In this document: in pieces, positions 9,023 through 16,793 of the stretch
Position numbering within the stretch: position 1 is the stretch's first letter
How the letters are laid out: every line of letters begins with the position of its first letter
Assembly (NCBI GenBank): GCA_039815145.1
Contig: JBCBZW010000040.1
Location: forward strand, 1 to 39,011
Reading direction: 5' to 3'
Origin: Pseudomonadota bacterium
GTDB taxonomy: Bacteria; Pseudomonadota; Gammaproteobacteria; Steroidobacterales; JBCBZW01
Length of the DNA stretch: 39,011 bases
Program-made: the position numbers and the translations under genes
Notes under the pieces: generated by a model
What the model was told of the DNA's origin: nothing
The model's input: only the letters and a program-made list of their open reading frames with translations
Databases searched by the model: none

Positions 9023-9190
9023 GCCTTTTTCCCCCTAGGAACGGTGCAGCGCATCACGCTGTGCTGATCGCATCATAGCAGCGGGATGGCATCGATCAGG
9101 TCGCTATGCTGCATCGCGGCAATCGCGATCACCTAATCCGGTATTTCGCCGCTCTTCGAGGCGATTCCAAACCGCCCCCATGCATGCGGC

Positions 9191-9218
9191 GTGACAAAGT
9201 CACCTGCTGTGGTATTTT
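9191..9218 (+). promoter_or_regulatory. probable sigma70-type promoter of the secreted protein gene
   Basis: GTGACA at 9191-9196 (five of six to the -35 consensus) and TATTTT at 9213-9218 (four of six to the -10 consensus) are separated by 16 bases. About 90 bases of leader follow, ending in a strong Shine-Dalgarno GGAGAGG at 9296-9302, nine bases before the ATG at 9312. The rest of the 289-base gap, 9023-9311, holds nothing else I can identify. Confidence 0.5.
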
Positions 9219-9311
9219 CCAGACACCCGCGGCCACACGAAGTGGTCCCGGGAAAACAAAAAAACTCTCGCAATCCGCACAAGTAGAGAACCTACGGAGA
9301 GGTAATACCGA

Positions 9312-11081
9312 ATGAGTGATCTAGCAGCCCGTGCAGGCTACCTGTCGCTGGTCGCCTTGGGCGGCTGGTGGGCCGTGTCCGCGAATTCCCCGGACGTGAG
9401 CCAGCAGCAGCAGCCTGAAGCCGAGCGACTGTCGGTGCCGATGAGCGCACCTGTCGAAGTCGTTAAGCGTATGAAGGAACGTTCTGGTCCGATCCGCGTA
9501 TCCGGCGATCACGCCGCCTACGTCGGTACCCGCGCGTACCCGATTCAGATGACGTCCGTGAAGCCCCGCGCCGCCACCGCCAAGAGCGGTGCGGTCAAGG
9601 TGGCCGGTGGTGCCCGCATCGAGTCCCCGCTCAGCGACTCGCAGCTGAGCGCCGCCATCACCCGTGCCGAGCAGTCGGCTAACCGCGTGCCCGCGAACCG
9701 CCAGCAGAGCCGTCGCCGTGGCCCGATCATCCTCAACAGCTTCGAGGCCATCGGCGCCGAAGACTGCTGTGTGGATCCCGTGCCCTTCGGCGCCACCGTG
9801 CCGCCCGATCCGGACATCACCGCTGGCCCCGACCACGTGATCGTGGTCGTGAACGTGACCTTCGCCATCTACGACAAGGCCGGCAACGAACTGCAGCCGC
9901 CGACCGCCTTCAGCGAGTTCTTCGCTGGCGTGGATCCTGCCTGTGAGCCCGGCGGTCCCTTCGATCCTGACGTCGTGTACGACGAGTCCACCGGCCAGTA
10001 CATCCTGGGCGTGGACGGCGCCGGCACGGACTACTGCATCGCCGCCACCACCGACGGTGATCCCCTCGGCACCTGGAACCGCTTCGCCTTCCCCGCTGAC
10101 ATCGACGGTGAGTTCTTCGACTTCCCGCACATGGGTGTCGGCACGGACGCCATCTACGTGGGCTCCAACCAGTTCACCGCCAGCTTCGTCGGCGGCCGTA
10201 TCTTCGCGGTCAACAAGGACGACCTGCTGAACGGCGATCCGATCCGCGTGGTTCAGCGCCTGGTGCCGGACTTCAACAGCACGCCGCAGCCGGCGCAGCT
10301 GCGTGGCGCCAACGACGGCACCTTCCCGACCGAAGGTCCGAACTACTTCATGACGGAAGTGTTCGACGGCCCGACCCACAGCGTGTGGGCCTGGGACGCT
10401 CCCTTCGGTGCTGACGTGCTGACCAAGCTCGGCGACGTGGACCTGGCCACCGCCTCCAAGCTCGCTTGTGCCGATGGCTCCTGCTTCCCCGTGTCCGTGC
10501 CGCAGGCCGGCTCCGACGTCCTGCTGGCCGGCAACGACTGGCGTGGTCAGGAGACTGAGTTCCGCAACGGCAAGCTGTGGACCACGCAGACCGTGTCCTG
10601 CGATCCCGGCACCGGTGTGGTCAACTGCGCCCGTTGGGCTCAGATCGATCCCGCTGAGGTCACCGTGGGCGCGAGCACCGACGGCGTCATCCGCGCTGGC
10701 GTGCTGACCGCCCGCGACGGCGTGCATCGCTTCTTCCCGAGCCTCGCCGTGGACCGCTGCGAGAACATGGCTATCGGCTACACCAAGAGCAGCGACTCCA
10801 TGTTCCCGTCCGTGGCCGCTTCCGGTCGTCTGGCCGTCGATCCGATGAACCGCCTGCGCGCGGACTCGGACATCGTGGCCGGTACGGAGGCCTACCGTTC
10901 CTTCCAGGATCCTGGCGCTCCCAACCGCTGGGGTGACTACACCGGCATGGCGACCGACCCGGACGGTCGTCGCTTCTGGTACGTCGGTCAGTACGCGGCG
11001 GAGAGTGACAACGTCAACGCCAACTGGAAGACCTTCGTGGCCGAGCTGACCTTCGGCTGCCGCTTGCCGCTGCCCAACTAA
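9312..11081 (+). CDS. secreted protein of unknown function, probably highly expressed
   Basis: 589 residues. A weak signal-like hydrophobic segment (about 8-25) suggests export; a polar low-complexity stretch follows (QQQQ, Arg/Ala-rich) to about residue 140. From about 140 the protein is rich in Gly, Asp and aromatic residues with repeating patterns such as FDPDVVYDESTGQY, GDPLGTWNRFAFP and DFPHMGVGTDAIYVGSN, which look like beta-propeller blades. Cysteines are spread through it (CC near 153, then CADGSC, SCDPGTGVVNC), fitting disulfides in an extracytoplasmic protein. I do not recognise a named family. Codon choice is unlike most neighbours: CGT and GGT are frequent, as in KatG, which usually marks strong expression. 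Promoter, strong ribosome-binding site and terminator make it a monocistronic unit. Confidence 0.85.
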   Translation: MSDLAARAGYLSLVALGGWWAVSANSPDVSQQQQPEAERLSVPMSAPVEVVKRMKERSGPIRVSGDHAAYVGTRAYPIQMTSVKPRAATAKSGAVKVAGGARIESPLSDSQLSAAITRAEQSANRVPANRQQSRRRGPIILNSFEAIGAEDCCVDPVPFGATVPPDPDITAGPDHVIVVVNVTFAIYDKAGNELQPPTAFSEFFAGVDPACEPGGPFDPDVVYDESTGQYILGVDGAGTDYCIAATTDGDPLGTWNRFAFPADIDGEFFDFPHMGVGTDAIYVGSNQFTASFVGGRIFAVNKDDLLNGDPIRVVQRLVPDFNSTPQPAQLRGANDGTFPTEGPNYFMTEVFDGPTHSVWAWDAPFGADVLTKLGDVDLATASKLACADGSCFPVSVPQAGSDVLLAGNDWRGQETEFRNGKLWTTQTVSCDPGTGVVNCARWAQIDPAEVTVGASTDGVIRAGVLTARDGVHRFFPSLAVDRCENMAIGYTKSSDSMFPSVAASGRLAVDPMNRLRADSDIVAGTEAYRSFQDPGAPNRWGDYTGMATDPDGRRFWYVGQYAAESDNVNANWKTFVAELTFGCRLPLPN

Positions 11082-11096
11082 GGGTCGCGCTAAGCT

Positions 11097-11120
11097 GGGG
11101 CACCCCTGCTCGGGTGCCTC
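11097..11120 (+). other. hairpin between stop codon and terminator
   Basis: GGCACCC at 11099-11105 pairs with GGGTGCC at 11112-11118 across a six-base loop, extended by a wobble and a G-C pair to 11097 and 11120. It has no T-run, so it is not itself a terminator. It may protect the 3' end of the mRNA ahead of the terminator just downstream. Confidence 0.5.
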
Positions 11121-11125
11121 ACACC

Positions 11126-11158
11126 AAAGGGCGATGCCATTGCGGCATCGCCCTTTTT
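11126..11158 (+). terminator. rho-independent terminator of the secreted protein gene
   Basis: A ten-base-pair stem, GGGCGATGCC at 11129-11138 with GGCATCGCCC at 11144-11153, has a five-base loop and is followed by TTTTT. AAA on the 5' side extends the stem through the T-run and could give weak activity on the other strand. Confidence 0.9.
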
Positions 11159-11177
11159 CGTGGCGCTGAGCCCATAC

Positions 11178-11213
11178 GAAAAAGGGCTGCACCCCCTGGG
11201 GAGTGCAGCCCTT
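11178..11213 (-). terminator. rho-independent terminator of the repeat lipoprotein gene
   Basis: Read on the minus strand, AAGGGCTGCA (11213-11204) pairs with TGCAGCCCTT (11191-11182) and is followed by a T-run ending at 11179. It lies 28 bases past the stop codon of the minus-strand lipoprotein gene. With the facing terminator at 11126-11158 it insulates the two convergent genes from each other. Confidence 0.88.
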
Positions 11214-11241
11214 GGCGACAGCAGATGTCGCGTGCCGGAAC

Positions 11242-12393
11242 TTAGAAGTTCAGGCTGAGGTCCTCAACCACTTCCATCGCGATGTAGTTGGTACCCGTCG
11301 GCAGTCCGTTGGACCGGGCGTAGCTGTTAGCTGCGGACAGGGTCTGGGGACCGATGATGCCGTCGATCGGACCGTTGTAGCGACCGGCGTCCTGAAGTGC
11401 GCGCTGCAGGGATGCAACGTTCGGCTGGGTCAGGTTGACGGCACACACCACCTGGCGCCACTCGAGGTTCTCCTCGTTCGTCTTCACGCGGCGGGTCACG
11501 GTGTCGTACTGGGCGGGGATCGGGATGCGACGCTCGGAAGCCGAGTCGACCAGCTGGGTCACGGTCACGGTGTCGTACTCGGCAGGGATGGTGACCTCGC
11601 GAGTGGTGGCTGCGCTCACGAGCACCCGCTTCTCGATGGTGCGGTACTCAGCCGGGATCACGACCTCACGGGTGGTGGCGGGCTGGTCGACCACGCGACG
11701 GGTGACCGTCTCGTACTTGGCCGGCACTTCCACCAGACACATGATCTCACCGGTGTCGGTGGTGGCACTATCGACGACGTTAGTCGCGAAGCTGGACGCG
11801 GGACCGCGCTTCCACTCGGTACGCGCCGGCGAAATCAGCACCTGCTCGGTGACCGTGCGGTAGGTGGCGGGCACTTCTTCGATGCGGGTGGACTCACCCT
11901 TGACCAGCACACGCTCGGTGACGGTCTCGTAGACAGCCGGCACCACTTCCAGGCGGGTGGAGGCTTCCTTCACGAGCACCGTCTCCTGCACCGTCTCGTA
12001 ACGGGCGGGGATGATCTCGACGCGCTCGGACTCCTCGCTCACCAGGACGGTCTCGGTCTCGGTGGTGTAGCTCGCGGGGATCAGCACGCGGGCGTAGCAC
12101 TCGCCCGGCACGGGGTTCGGCGGAAACAGCGGGTCGACGGACAGCATGGCGGTCATCGCGTTGCTATCGCTGCCGCTGTCGCGAGCGGCACTCTCGGCAG
12201 CCTCGAGCTCGCGCTCACGCTGCATCAGCTCGCTCTCGAGCGAGGAGATACGGTCACGCTGGCTGTCGATGAGTTCCTGGCTGCCGTTCGACGCGCTGTC
12301 GACCATGGCCGTGTCTTCGGTGGTGGCGCAGCCGGTGGCGAGCAGTGCCATGCCGACGACGGTACCTGCGGTGAAAGTTCTAGTCATTTTCAT
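11242..12393 (-). CDS. lipoprotein with eight ~23-residue repeats and a C-terminal peptidoglycan-binding domain
   Basis: 383 residues from the ATG at 12393, chosen because it directly precedes a lipoprotein signal (GMALLATGC, lipidated Cys at 22) and has a purine-rich AGAGAGAGA upstream; the longer open frame to 12531 lacks a signal. After the Cys there is a short coiled coil (about 40-70, IDSQRDRISSLESEL). From about 105 to 320 there are eight degenerate repeats of the type [IV]PAxYxTVxxxVLVxxAxTR, interrupted once after the fourth. The C-terminus (318-365, NVASLQRALQDAGRYNGPID, GPQTL) is a peptidoglycan_binding_1 fold. Probably it sits in the outer membrane and reaches to the cell wall. Repeated CGT/GGT-type codons suggest good expression. 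Confidence 0.88.
   Translation of the reverse strand: MKMTRTFTAGTVVGMALLATGCATTEDTAMVDSASNGSQELIDSQRDRISSLESELMQRERELEAAESAARDSGSDSNAMTAMLSVDPLFPPNPVPGECYARVLIPASYTTETETVLVSEESERVEIIPARYETVQETVLVKEASTRLEVVPAVYETVTERVLVKGESTRIEEVPATYRTVTEQVLISPARTEWKRGPASSFATNVVDSATTDTGEIMCLVEVPAKYETVTRRVVDQPATTREVVIPAEYRTIEKRVLVSAATTREVTIPAEYDTVTVTQLVDSASERRIPIPAQYDTVTRRVKTNEENLEWRQVVCAVNLTQPNVASLQRALQDAGRYNGPIDGIIGPQTLSAANSYARSNGLPTGTNYIAMEVVEDLSLNF
11434..12081 (-). repeat. coding repeat array inside the lipoprotein gene
   Basis: Eight tandem units of roughly 69 bases encode the PAxYxTV repeats. Units one to three and five to seven are closest; unit four is followed by an insert of about 20 residues (including VVDSATTDTGEIM). 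The DNA copies have diverged, so this is an old protein repeat, not a recent tandem duplication. Confidence 0.75.
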
Positions 12394-12805
12394 TCTCTCT
12401 CTTGGCTCCCTAGAGGTAGGTAGTCGTCGGCCCCTACCGACGCTGGGGCGCATTCTAGGCAGCCGATCACGAATGGGAAGATCTCGGAACATAGGTTCAC
12501 AATCACGTTTTTTTTCATCTTTTTCTGCCAACGCTTGCGCTCGATGGTGAACTTAAAAGTAGCGCGCAATCAATTACTTGGTCCCAAACCGAGAACTGCC
12601 GAGATGGCCGAAGCCAGCCGCCAGCGTTGTGTCTTTTCGTGTGTTTTCGGGTCCGCAGGCCAGGCGCGAGGCAACGGTGCGCACCGATCGGGTCGGCCAG
12701 GGGTAGGCCGCCCGCCCGAGGGCGCTCTGAAGGGTGCCCCGACGGAGGCATCTCGTTACTATGGAATAGAAGCGATCTGACGAACCCTTTGAGAAAACGC
12801 AATCA
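12394..12805. other. 412-base intergenic region, lipoprotein / nhaR-like gene
   Basis: The region lies between divergent genes and should hold two promoters. A small hairpin (CGTCGG at 12425-12430 with CCGACG at 12437-12442) lies in the lipoprotein leader, and an AT-rich patch with a run of eight T lies near 12510. Hexamer matches are too poor to call a promoter on either strand. Open frames here show no family resemblance. Confidence 0.45.
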
Positions 12806-13675
12806 ATGGCGCAGCTCAACTACAAGCACCTTCGCTACTTCTGGGCCATCGCCCACGCTGGCAGCCTGGCCGCTGCGGCGGAGCGCCTGAGCGTGTCCCA
12901 ATCCGCCCTGTCCACCCAGTTGCGCCAGCTCGAAGTGCGCCTCGGCCACGCCTTGTTCGATCGCCGCCATCGGCGGCTGGAGCTCACCGAGGCCGGTCGC
13001 ATCGCCCTGGAGTTCGCCGACAGCATCTTCAAGGCCGGCGACGAGCTGCTGCGCACCCTCGAGGGATCCCATCTGGACGAACGCCAACAGCTCAGAGTTG
13101 GCGCCGTGGCTACTCTGTCGCGTAACTTCCAGATTCAACTCCTGGCGCCCGTGCTGCGCGACGCCAGCGTGGACCTGACCTTGCGCACGGGCAGCCTACG
13201 CGAGCTGCTCGCCTCCCTGGATAGCCACAACCTGGACGTGGTGCTGTCCAATCTGCCCGTGCCGCGCGAGGCGCACTCGCTCACGCGCAGCCAACGGATC
13301 GCTGAACAGGGCGTCAGCCTCGTGTCGAGCCAGCCGGCCCCCGATGGTTTTCGTTTCCCCGACGACCTGGACGGCACCCGCGTGCTGCTGCCGAGTTGGC
13401 AGAACAACGTACGCGCAGGCTTCGATTTACTGTTGGAGCAAGCGGGCGTGCACGTCGATGTGGTGGCAGAGGTGGACGATATGCCCATGCTGCGCTTGCT
13501 GGCGCGCGAGGGATTGGGGATTGCTCTGGTGCCGCCCGTGGTGGTGTTCGATGAGCTGGCGCAGGGCGTCCTCCACGAGCTCTGTCAGGTGCCCGGGCTG
13601 AACGAGTCCTTTTACGCCATCACCCGCGGACGACGCTTCCCGAACCCACTGGTGGACCAACTGCTCACGGCCTAG
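12806..13675 (+). CDS. LysR-family regulator, NhaR-like
   Basis: 289 residues. The N-terminal winged helix-turn-helix reads LNYKHLRYFWAIAHAGSLAA, then AAERLSVSQSALSTQLRQLE, which is closer to NhaR than to other LysR proteins. The C-terminal effector domain (about 90-289) has the usual two-lobe pattern. NhaR activates the Na+/H+ antiporter gene nhaA in response to sodium in E. coli, but no antiporter gene is nearby, so the target is unknown. The ATG follows AAACGCAATCA, without a clear Shine-Dalgarno. It ends ten bases from the convergent gene downstream. Confidence 0.88.
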   Translation: MAQLNYKHLRYFWAIAHAGSLAAAAERLSVSQSALSTQLRQLEVRLGHALFDRRHRRLELTEAGRIALEFADSIFKAGDELLRTLEGSHLDERQQLRVGAVATLSRNFQIQLLAPVLRDASVDLTLRTGSLRELLASLDSHNLDVVLSNLPVPREAHSLTRSQRIAEQGVSLVSSQPAPDGFRFPDDLDGTRVLLPSWQNNVRAGFDLLLEQAGVHVDVVAEVDDMPMLRLLAREGLGIALVPPVVVFDELAQGVLHELCQVPGLNESFYAITRGRRFPNPLVDQLLTA

Positions 13676-13685
13676 GGCGCCAGTC

Positions 13686-14198
13686 CTAGCTGAAGGCTTG
13701 CAGCCGCGCGCAGGCGGAGCTGACCAGGAAACGTGAGTACGCGCGATGCAGGGGAATGCTCCAGCGCCATCCGTCGATGGTGCCCGCCGCCTCGCCCTCC
13801 TCCGCGCGCGCCTTCGGCACCAGCGCGGAGCCGAAGTACAAGCGCACCCCGTGCGCCTCGGGTTGCGTCCGCCACCAGGTGCGGGTGCGCGCCGAGCGAT
13901 CCCGCAGCAGCAGCTCCTGGGGCGTGCGATGTTCGACGGTCCACACGGCGAAGCTCTCGGCATCACCGGCGACCAGCGCCGCCACCGCCCCATCGCTGCT
14001 GTCGGCACGGGCCAGCGTACGCAAGACGGCGCGCTCCAGGCGGAACACGCGCGAACCGAGAAAGGCCTCCAGCCATCGACTGTGGGCTACGCCACTGGTA
14101 CAGGACACGCTGAAGCAGTCCACGTAGCAGTCGGGCCGCTGATACACCTCGAGCAGCGCTCCACTCGGCAGCGGTGTGGACTCGATCGAGGAAAACAA
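13686..14198 (-). CDS. conserved hypothetical protein
   Basis: 170 residues, no signal peptide or membrane segment. Features visible are RPDCYVDCFSV near the N-terminus, WLEAFLGSRVFRLERAVLRTL (about 43-63), ESFAVWTVEHRTPQELLLRD (about 81-100), RTRTWWR and VRLYFGSALVP. I recall small bacterial proteins of unknown function with this order of motifs but cannot name the family with certainty. The Trp/Arg-rich motifs suggest a small-molecule-binding fold, which is inference. It converges on the NhaR-like gene with a ten-base gap. Confidence 0.75.
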   Translation of the reverse strand: MFSSIESTPLPSGALLEVYQRPDCYVDCFSVSCTSGVAHSRWLEAFLGSRVFRLERAVLRTLARADSSDGAVAALVAGDAESFAVWTVEHRTPQELLLRDRSARTRTWWRTQPEAHGVRLYFGSALVPKARAEEGEAAGTIDGWRWSIPLHRAYSRFLVSSACARLQAFS

Positions 14199-14496
14199 GG
14201 CAGCGCTCCGTCACTGATCAAAGGCGTTGGGTCCGCACGCCCCGCCCACTATCGCCGAGAACCCCCGGCGCAGCAACGCGCTGGCGGACGAGCGGACCGG
14301 CGGTGAAATCCGACGCCTTGCGCACCCGGCCCAGCCCCCGAGGATGCGTCAACTTTTCGACGCTATGCGGGATACCAACGCCTCACCCGGCGCGATTCCA
14401 GCAATCTTCGTCACTTTGAATCCGTTGCAGCCCTTGCGCGAAAGGAGCGTAGTAGCATCGCCCCATGATTCCCCACGACCGAGTTGAGCGTACGCC
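14199..14496. other. 298-base region upstream of the cytochrome oxidase operon
   Basis: The region separates divergent genes and must contain the oxidase promoter. An inverted repeat GCGTC-N8-GACGC lies at 14346-14363, about 135 bases before the CcoN start, and could be an operator. I looked for an FNR/ANR-type site (TTGAT-N4-ATCAA), which often controls cbb3 oxidases, and found none. Confidence 0.4.
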
Positions 14497-16173
14497 ATGA
14501 GCACCGCCATCGCCTTCCTGCTCGCTGCCACCTTCGTGATCTCTGTGGGCGGTCTCGCGCTCCTGATCTGGGCCCTCGCCAACGACCAACTCACCATCGG
14601 ACCGAAGGCGGCACGCACGATCTTCGTGCCCGGTGAGATCGGTCGTATCGAAGACCCCGCATCGGTGGACTCCGTGCGCGCCCAGATGCAGGCCGAGCGA
14701 GGCACCCTCGACGACGATGAACACGCCAATGAGCGGGAGGATGAGCTGGAGGCGAGAGGCCTCGCCGACACCACCTCGCGCACGCCGGTGGTCTGGTGGC
14801 TTGGCTCATCGCTGCTGTGGCTGCTGGTCGGCTCCCTGCTGGGCGTGATCGCCTCGATCAAGTTGCACGTGCCGGAATGGCTGGTGGAAGAGGCTGTGCT
14901 CACCTTCGGGCGGGTACGGCCGGCCCACCTGAACCTCGTGTCCTTCGGCTGGTCCTCCATGGCGGGCGTCGGCGTCGGCCTGTGGCTGATCCCGCGATTG
15001 TTCAAGGTGCGCCTTGCGGGCGGTTCCTACGCGACCGTCGGCGCGATGATCTGGAACGCCGGCCTCACCATCGGCGTGGTCGCGCTCCTGTCCGGCGGCT
15101 CCGACGGCATGGAGTGGCTGGAGCTCCCCTGGCAGGCCGACATCGCCCTGGTGATCGGCGGCGCCCTGGCCGCGGTGCCCCTGATCGCCTCGCTGCTCAA
15201 GCGCCGCGTTCAACACCTGTACGTCAGCGCCTGGTACCTGCTCGGCGCCCTGATCTGGTTCCCCATGTTGTTCGTGACCGCCAACCTTCCGAATCTGTTC
15301 GGTGGCGTCGAGCAATCCATGCTGAACTGGTGGTACGCCCACAACGTGCTTGGCCTGTGGCTCTCGCCCCTGGGGCTTGCCGCCGCGTACTACTTCATCC
15401 CGAAGATCATCGGGCGACCGATCTACTCCTACAGCCTGTCCCTGATCGGCTTCTGGGCGCTGGCCCTGTTCTACTCCCAGGTGGGGTTGCATCACCTGAT
15501 CGGAGGCCCCGTGCCCACCTGGGCCGTGACCATCTCGATCGTGCACAGCGTGATGATGGCGATCCCCGTGCTGGCGGTGGCGGTCAATCACCACATGACG
15601 GTCATCAAGCACTGGCGGTTGCTCTTCTACTCCCCCACCCTGCGCTTCGTGACCCTGGGCGCCATGATGTACACCCTGTCCTCCATCCAGGGGTCTATCG
15701 AAGCGCTGCGCGCGGTGAACACGGTCACCCACTTCACCCACTATACGGTGGCCCACGCCCACCTCGGTGCCTACGGCTTCTTCTCTTTCGTGATGTTCGG
15801 CAGCATCTACTTCATCCTGCCGCGTATCACCGGCCGCGAGTGGCCCTACCCAAAGGCCATCATCGCCCACTTCTGGTTGGTGACGATCGGCTTTGCCATC
15901 TACTTCGTGCCGCTGTCGATCGGCGGCTGGCTCCAGGGGCTCGCCATGCTCGATGCCACCCGCCCCTTCATGGAATCGGTGGAGGTGACCAAGCCCTACC
16001 TGTTGGCACGCTCAGTAGGTGGGTCGCTCATGACCCTGGGCCATCTGATCTTCGTTACCCATGCCCTCGCCGTGCTCCTGCGCAGCGGACCGGCGCGCGG
16101 TGATGCGGCCATGTTCCGCGACCGCAGTCGCGCGCGCAGCCTGGCCGACGCGCAGGCAGGAGTGAGCCCATGA
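14497..16173 (+). CDS. ccoN: cbb3-type oxidase catalytic subunit I with N-terminal CcoS-like extension
   Basis: 558 residues, about 85 longer than usual CcoN. Residues 1-53 (a single helix then KAARTIFVPGEIGRIEDPA) resemble the small assembly protein CcoS; a charged linker (55-95) joins them to the oxidase core. Core ligands are present: H144 in RPAHLNL (low-spin haem), H282 in WWYAHN and H332-H333 (CuB), H420 and H422 in THYTVAHAHLG (haems), and Y326, which sits 44 residues after the CuB His exactly as the cross-linked active-site Tyr does in Pseudomonas stutzeri CcoN. It therefore should reduce oxygen rather than nitric oxide. It is the first gene of an operon; its stop overlaps ccoO by four bases (ATGA). 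Confidence 0.9.
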   Translation: MSTAIAFLLAATFVISVGGLALLIWALANDQLTIGPKAARTIFVPGEIGRIEDPASVDSVRAQMQAERGTLDDDEHANEREDELEARGLADTTSRTPVVWWLGSSLLWLLVGSLLGVIASIKLHVPEWLVEEAVLTFGRVRPAHLNLVSFGWSSMAGVGVGLWLIPRLFKVRLAGGSYATVGAMIWNAGLTIGVVALLSGGSDGMEWLELPWQADIALVIGGALAAVPLIASLLKRRVQHLYVSAWYLLGALIWFPMLFVTANLPNLFGGVEQSMLNWWYAHNVLGLWLSPLGLAAAYYFIPKIIGRPIYSYSLSLIGFWALALFYSQVGLHHLIGGPVPTWAVTISIVHSVMMAIPVLAVAVNHHMTVIKHWRLLFYSPTLRFVTLGAMMYTLSSIQGSIEALRAVNTVTHFTHYTVAHAHLGAYGFFSFVMFGSIYFILPRITGREWPYPKAIIAHFWLVTIGFAIYFVPLSIGGWLQGLAMLDATRPFMESVEVTKPYLLARSVGGSLMTLGHLIFVTHALAVLLRSGPARGDAAMFRDRSRARSLADAQAGVSP

Positions 16174-16793
16174 CCCGCGCCTTAGGTATTCTGGCGGCGG
16201 CCGCCATGATCCTGTTGTTCGCCGCATTGATGATCGTGGTCATGCCTGCGATGCAACTGCAGGCCTCGGCCCGCGCCCCCGAGGGATTGGAGCCCTACTC
16301 GGAGGCCGCCGCACGCGGCCGCGCCACCTACATCAGCCTCGGCTGCGTGTACTGCCACAGTCAGCAGCCGCGCGACCCGTCCATCGCGCCTGACCAGCAG
16401 CGCGGCTGGGGCCGAGCCGCCGTGCCCGGCGACTACGCCTACGACTCCCCGCACCTGCTCGGCACGATGCGCACGGGCCCGGACCTGCTCAACATCGGCG
16501 CCCGCCAGCCGAGCATCGACTGGCACCTGACGCACCTGTACAACCCACGCGCGGTGATGCCCTGGAGCATCATGCCGTCCTACCCCTTCCTCTTCGACAG
16601 CACCCAACTGCCGAGCGAGCAAGACGTGCAGGTGAAGTTGCCACCGGAGTACGCGCCCGAGGACGGCAGCGTGGTCATCGCCTCGCCCGACGCTCTCGAC
16701 CTCGTGCAGTACATGCTCGAACTCGACCGCACCTACCCGGTGGACGAGATCCCGGTGATCGAAACCGACGGGGGAACACCGAGCGATGAGTGA
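16170..16793 (+). CDS. ccoO: cbb3-type oxidase mono-haem subunit II
   Basis: 207 residues. An N-terminal membrane anchor (about 6-30) is followed by RGRATYISLGCVYCHSQQ with haem c attachment C59-C62-H63. The family hallmarks follow: GRAAVPGDYAYDSPHLLGTMRTGPDLLN and HLTHLYNPRAVMPWSIMPSYPFL, the latter supplying the Met ligand. CcoO passes electrons from the cytochrome c subunit to CcoN on the periplasmic side of the inner membrane. The gene overlaps ccoN by four bases and the next gene by eight, so the subunits are translationally coupled. Confidence 0.95.
   Translation: MTRALGILAAAAMILLFAALMIVVMPAMQLQASARAPEGLEPYSEAAARGRATYISLGCVYCHSQQPRDPSIAPDQQRGWGRAAVPGDYAYDSPHLLGTMRTGPDLLNIGARQPSIDWHLTHLYNPRAVMPWSIMPSYPFLFDSTQLPSEQDVQVKLPPEYAPEDGSVVIASPDALDLVQYMLELDRTYPVDEIPVIETDGGTPSDE

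Noticed and set aside
9321-11192. 623-codon minus-strand open frame opposite the secreted protein gene
   Set aside because: Low-complexity His/Val/Gly-rich translation without motifs; the plus strand has promoter, ribosome-binding site and terminator.
11434-12081. Recent DNA tandem repeat
   Set aside because: Units are alike at protein level only; nucleotide identity between neighbours is too low for recent duplication.
11203-12423. 406-codon plus-strand frame across the repeat lipoprotein
   Set aside because: It runs through the opposing terminator, and its internal repeats are only the complement of the lipoprotein repeats.
14340-14496. FNR/ANR box upstream of the oxidase operon
   Set aside because: TTGAATCC near 14417 resembles half a site, but no matching ATCAA half follows at the right distance.
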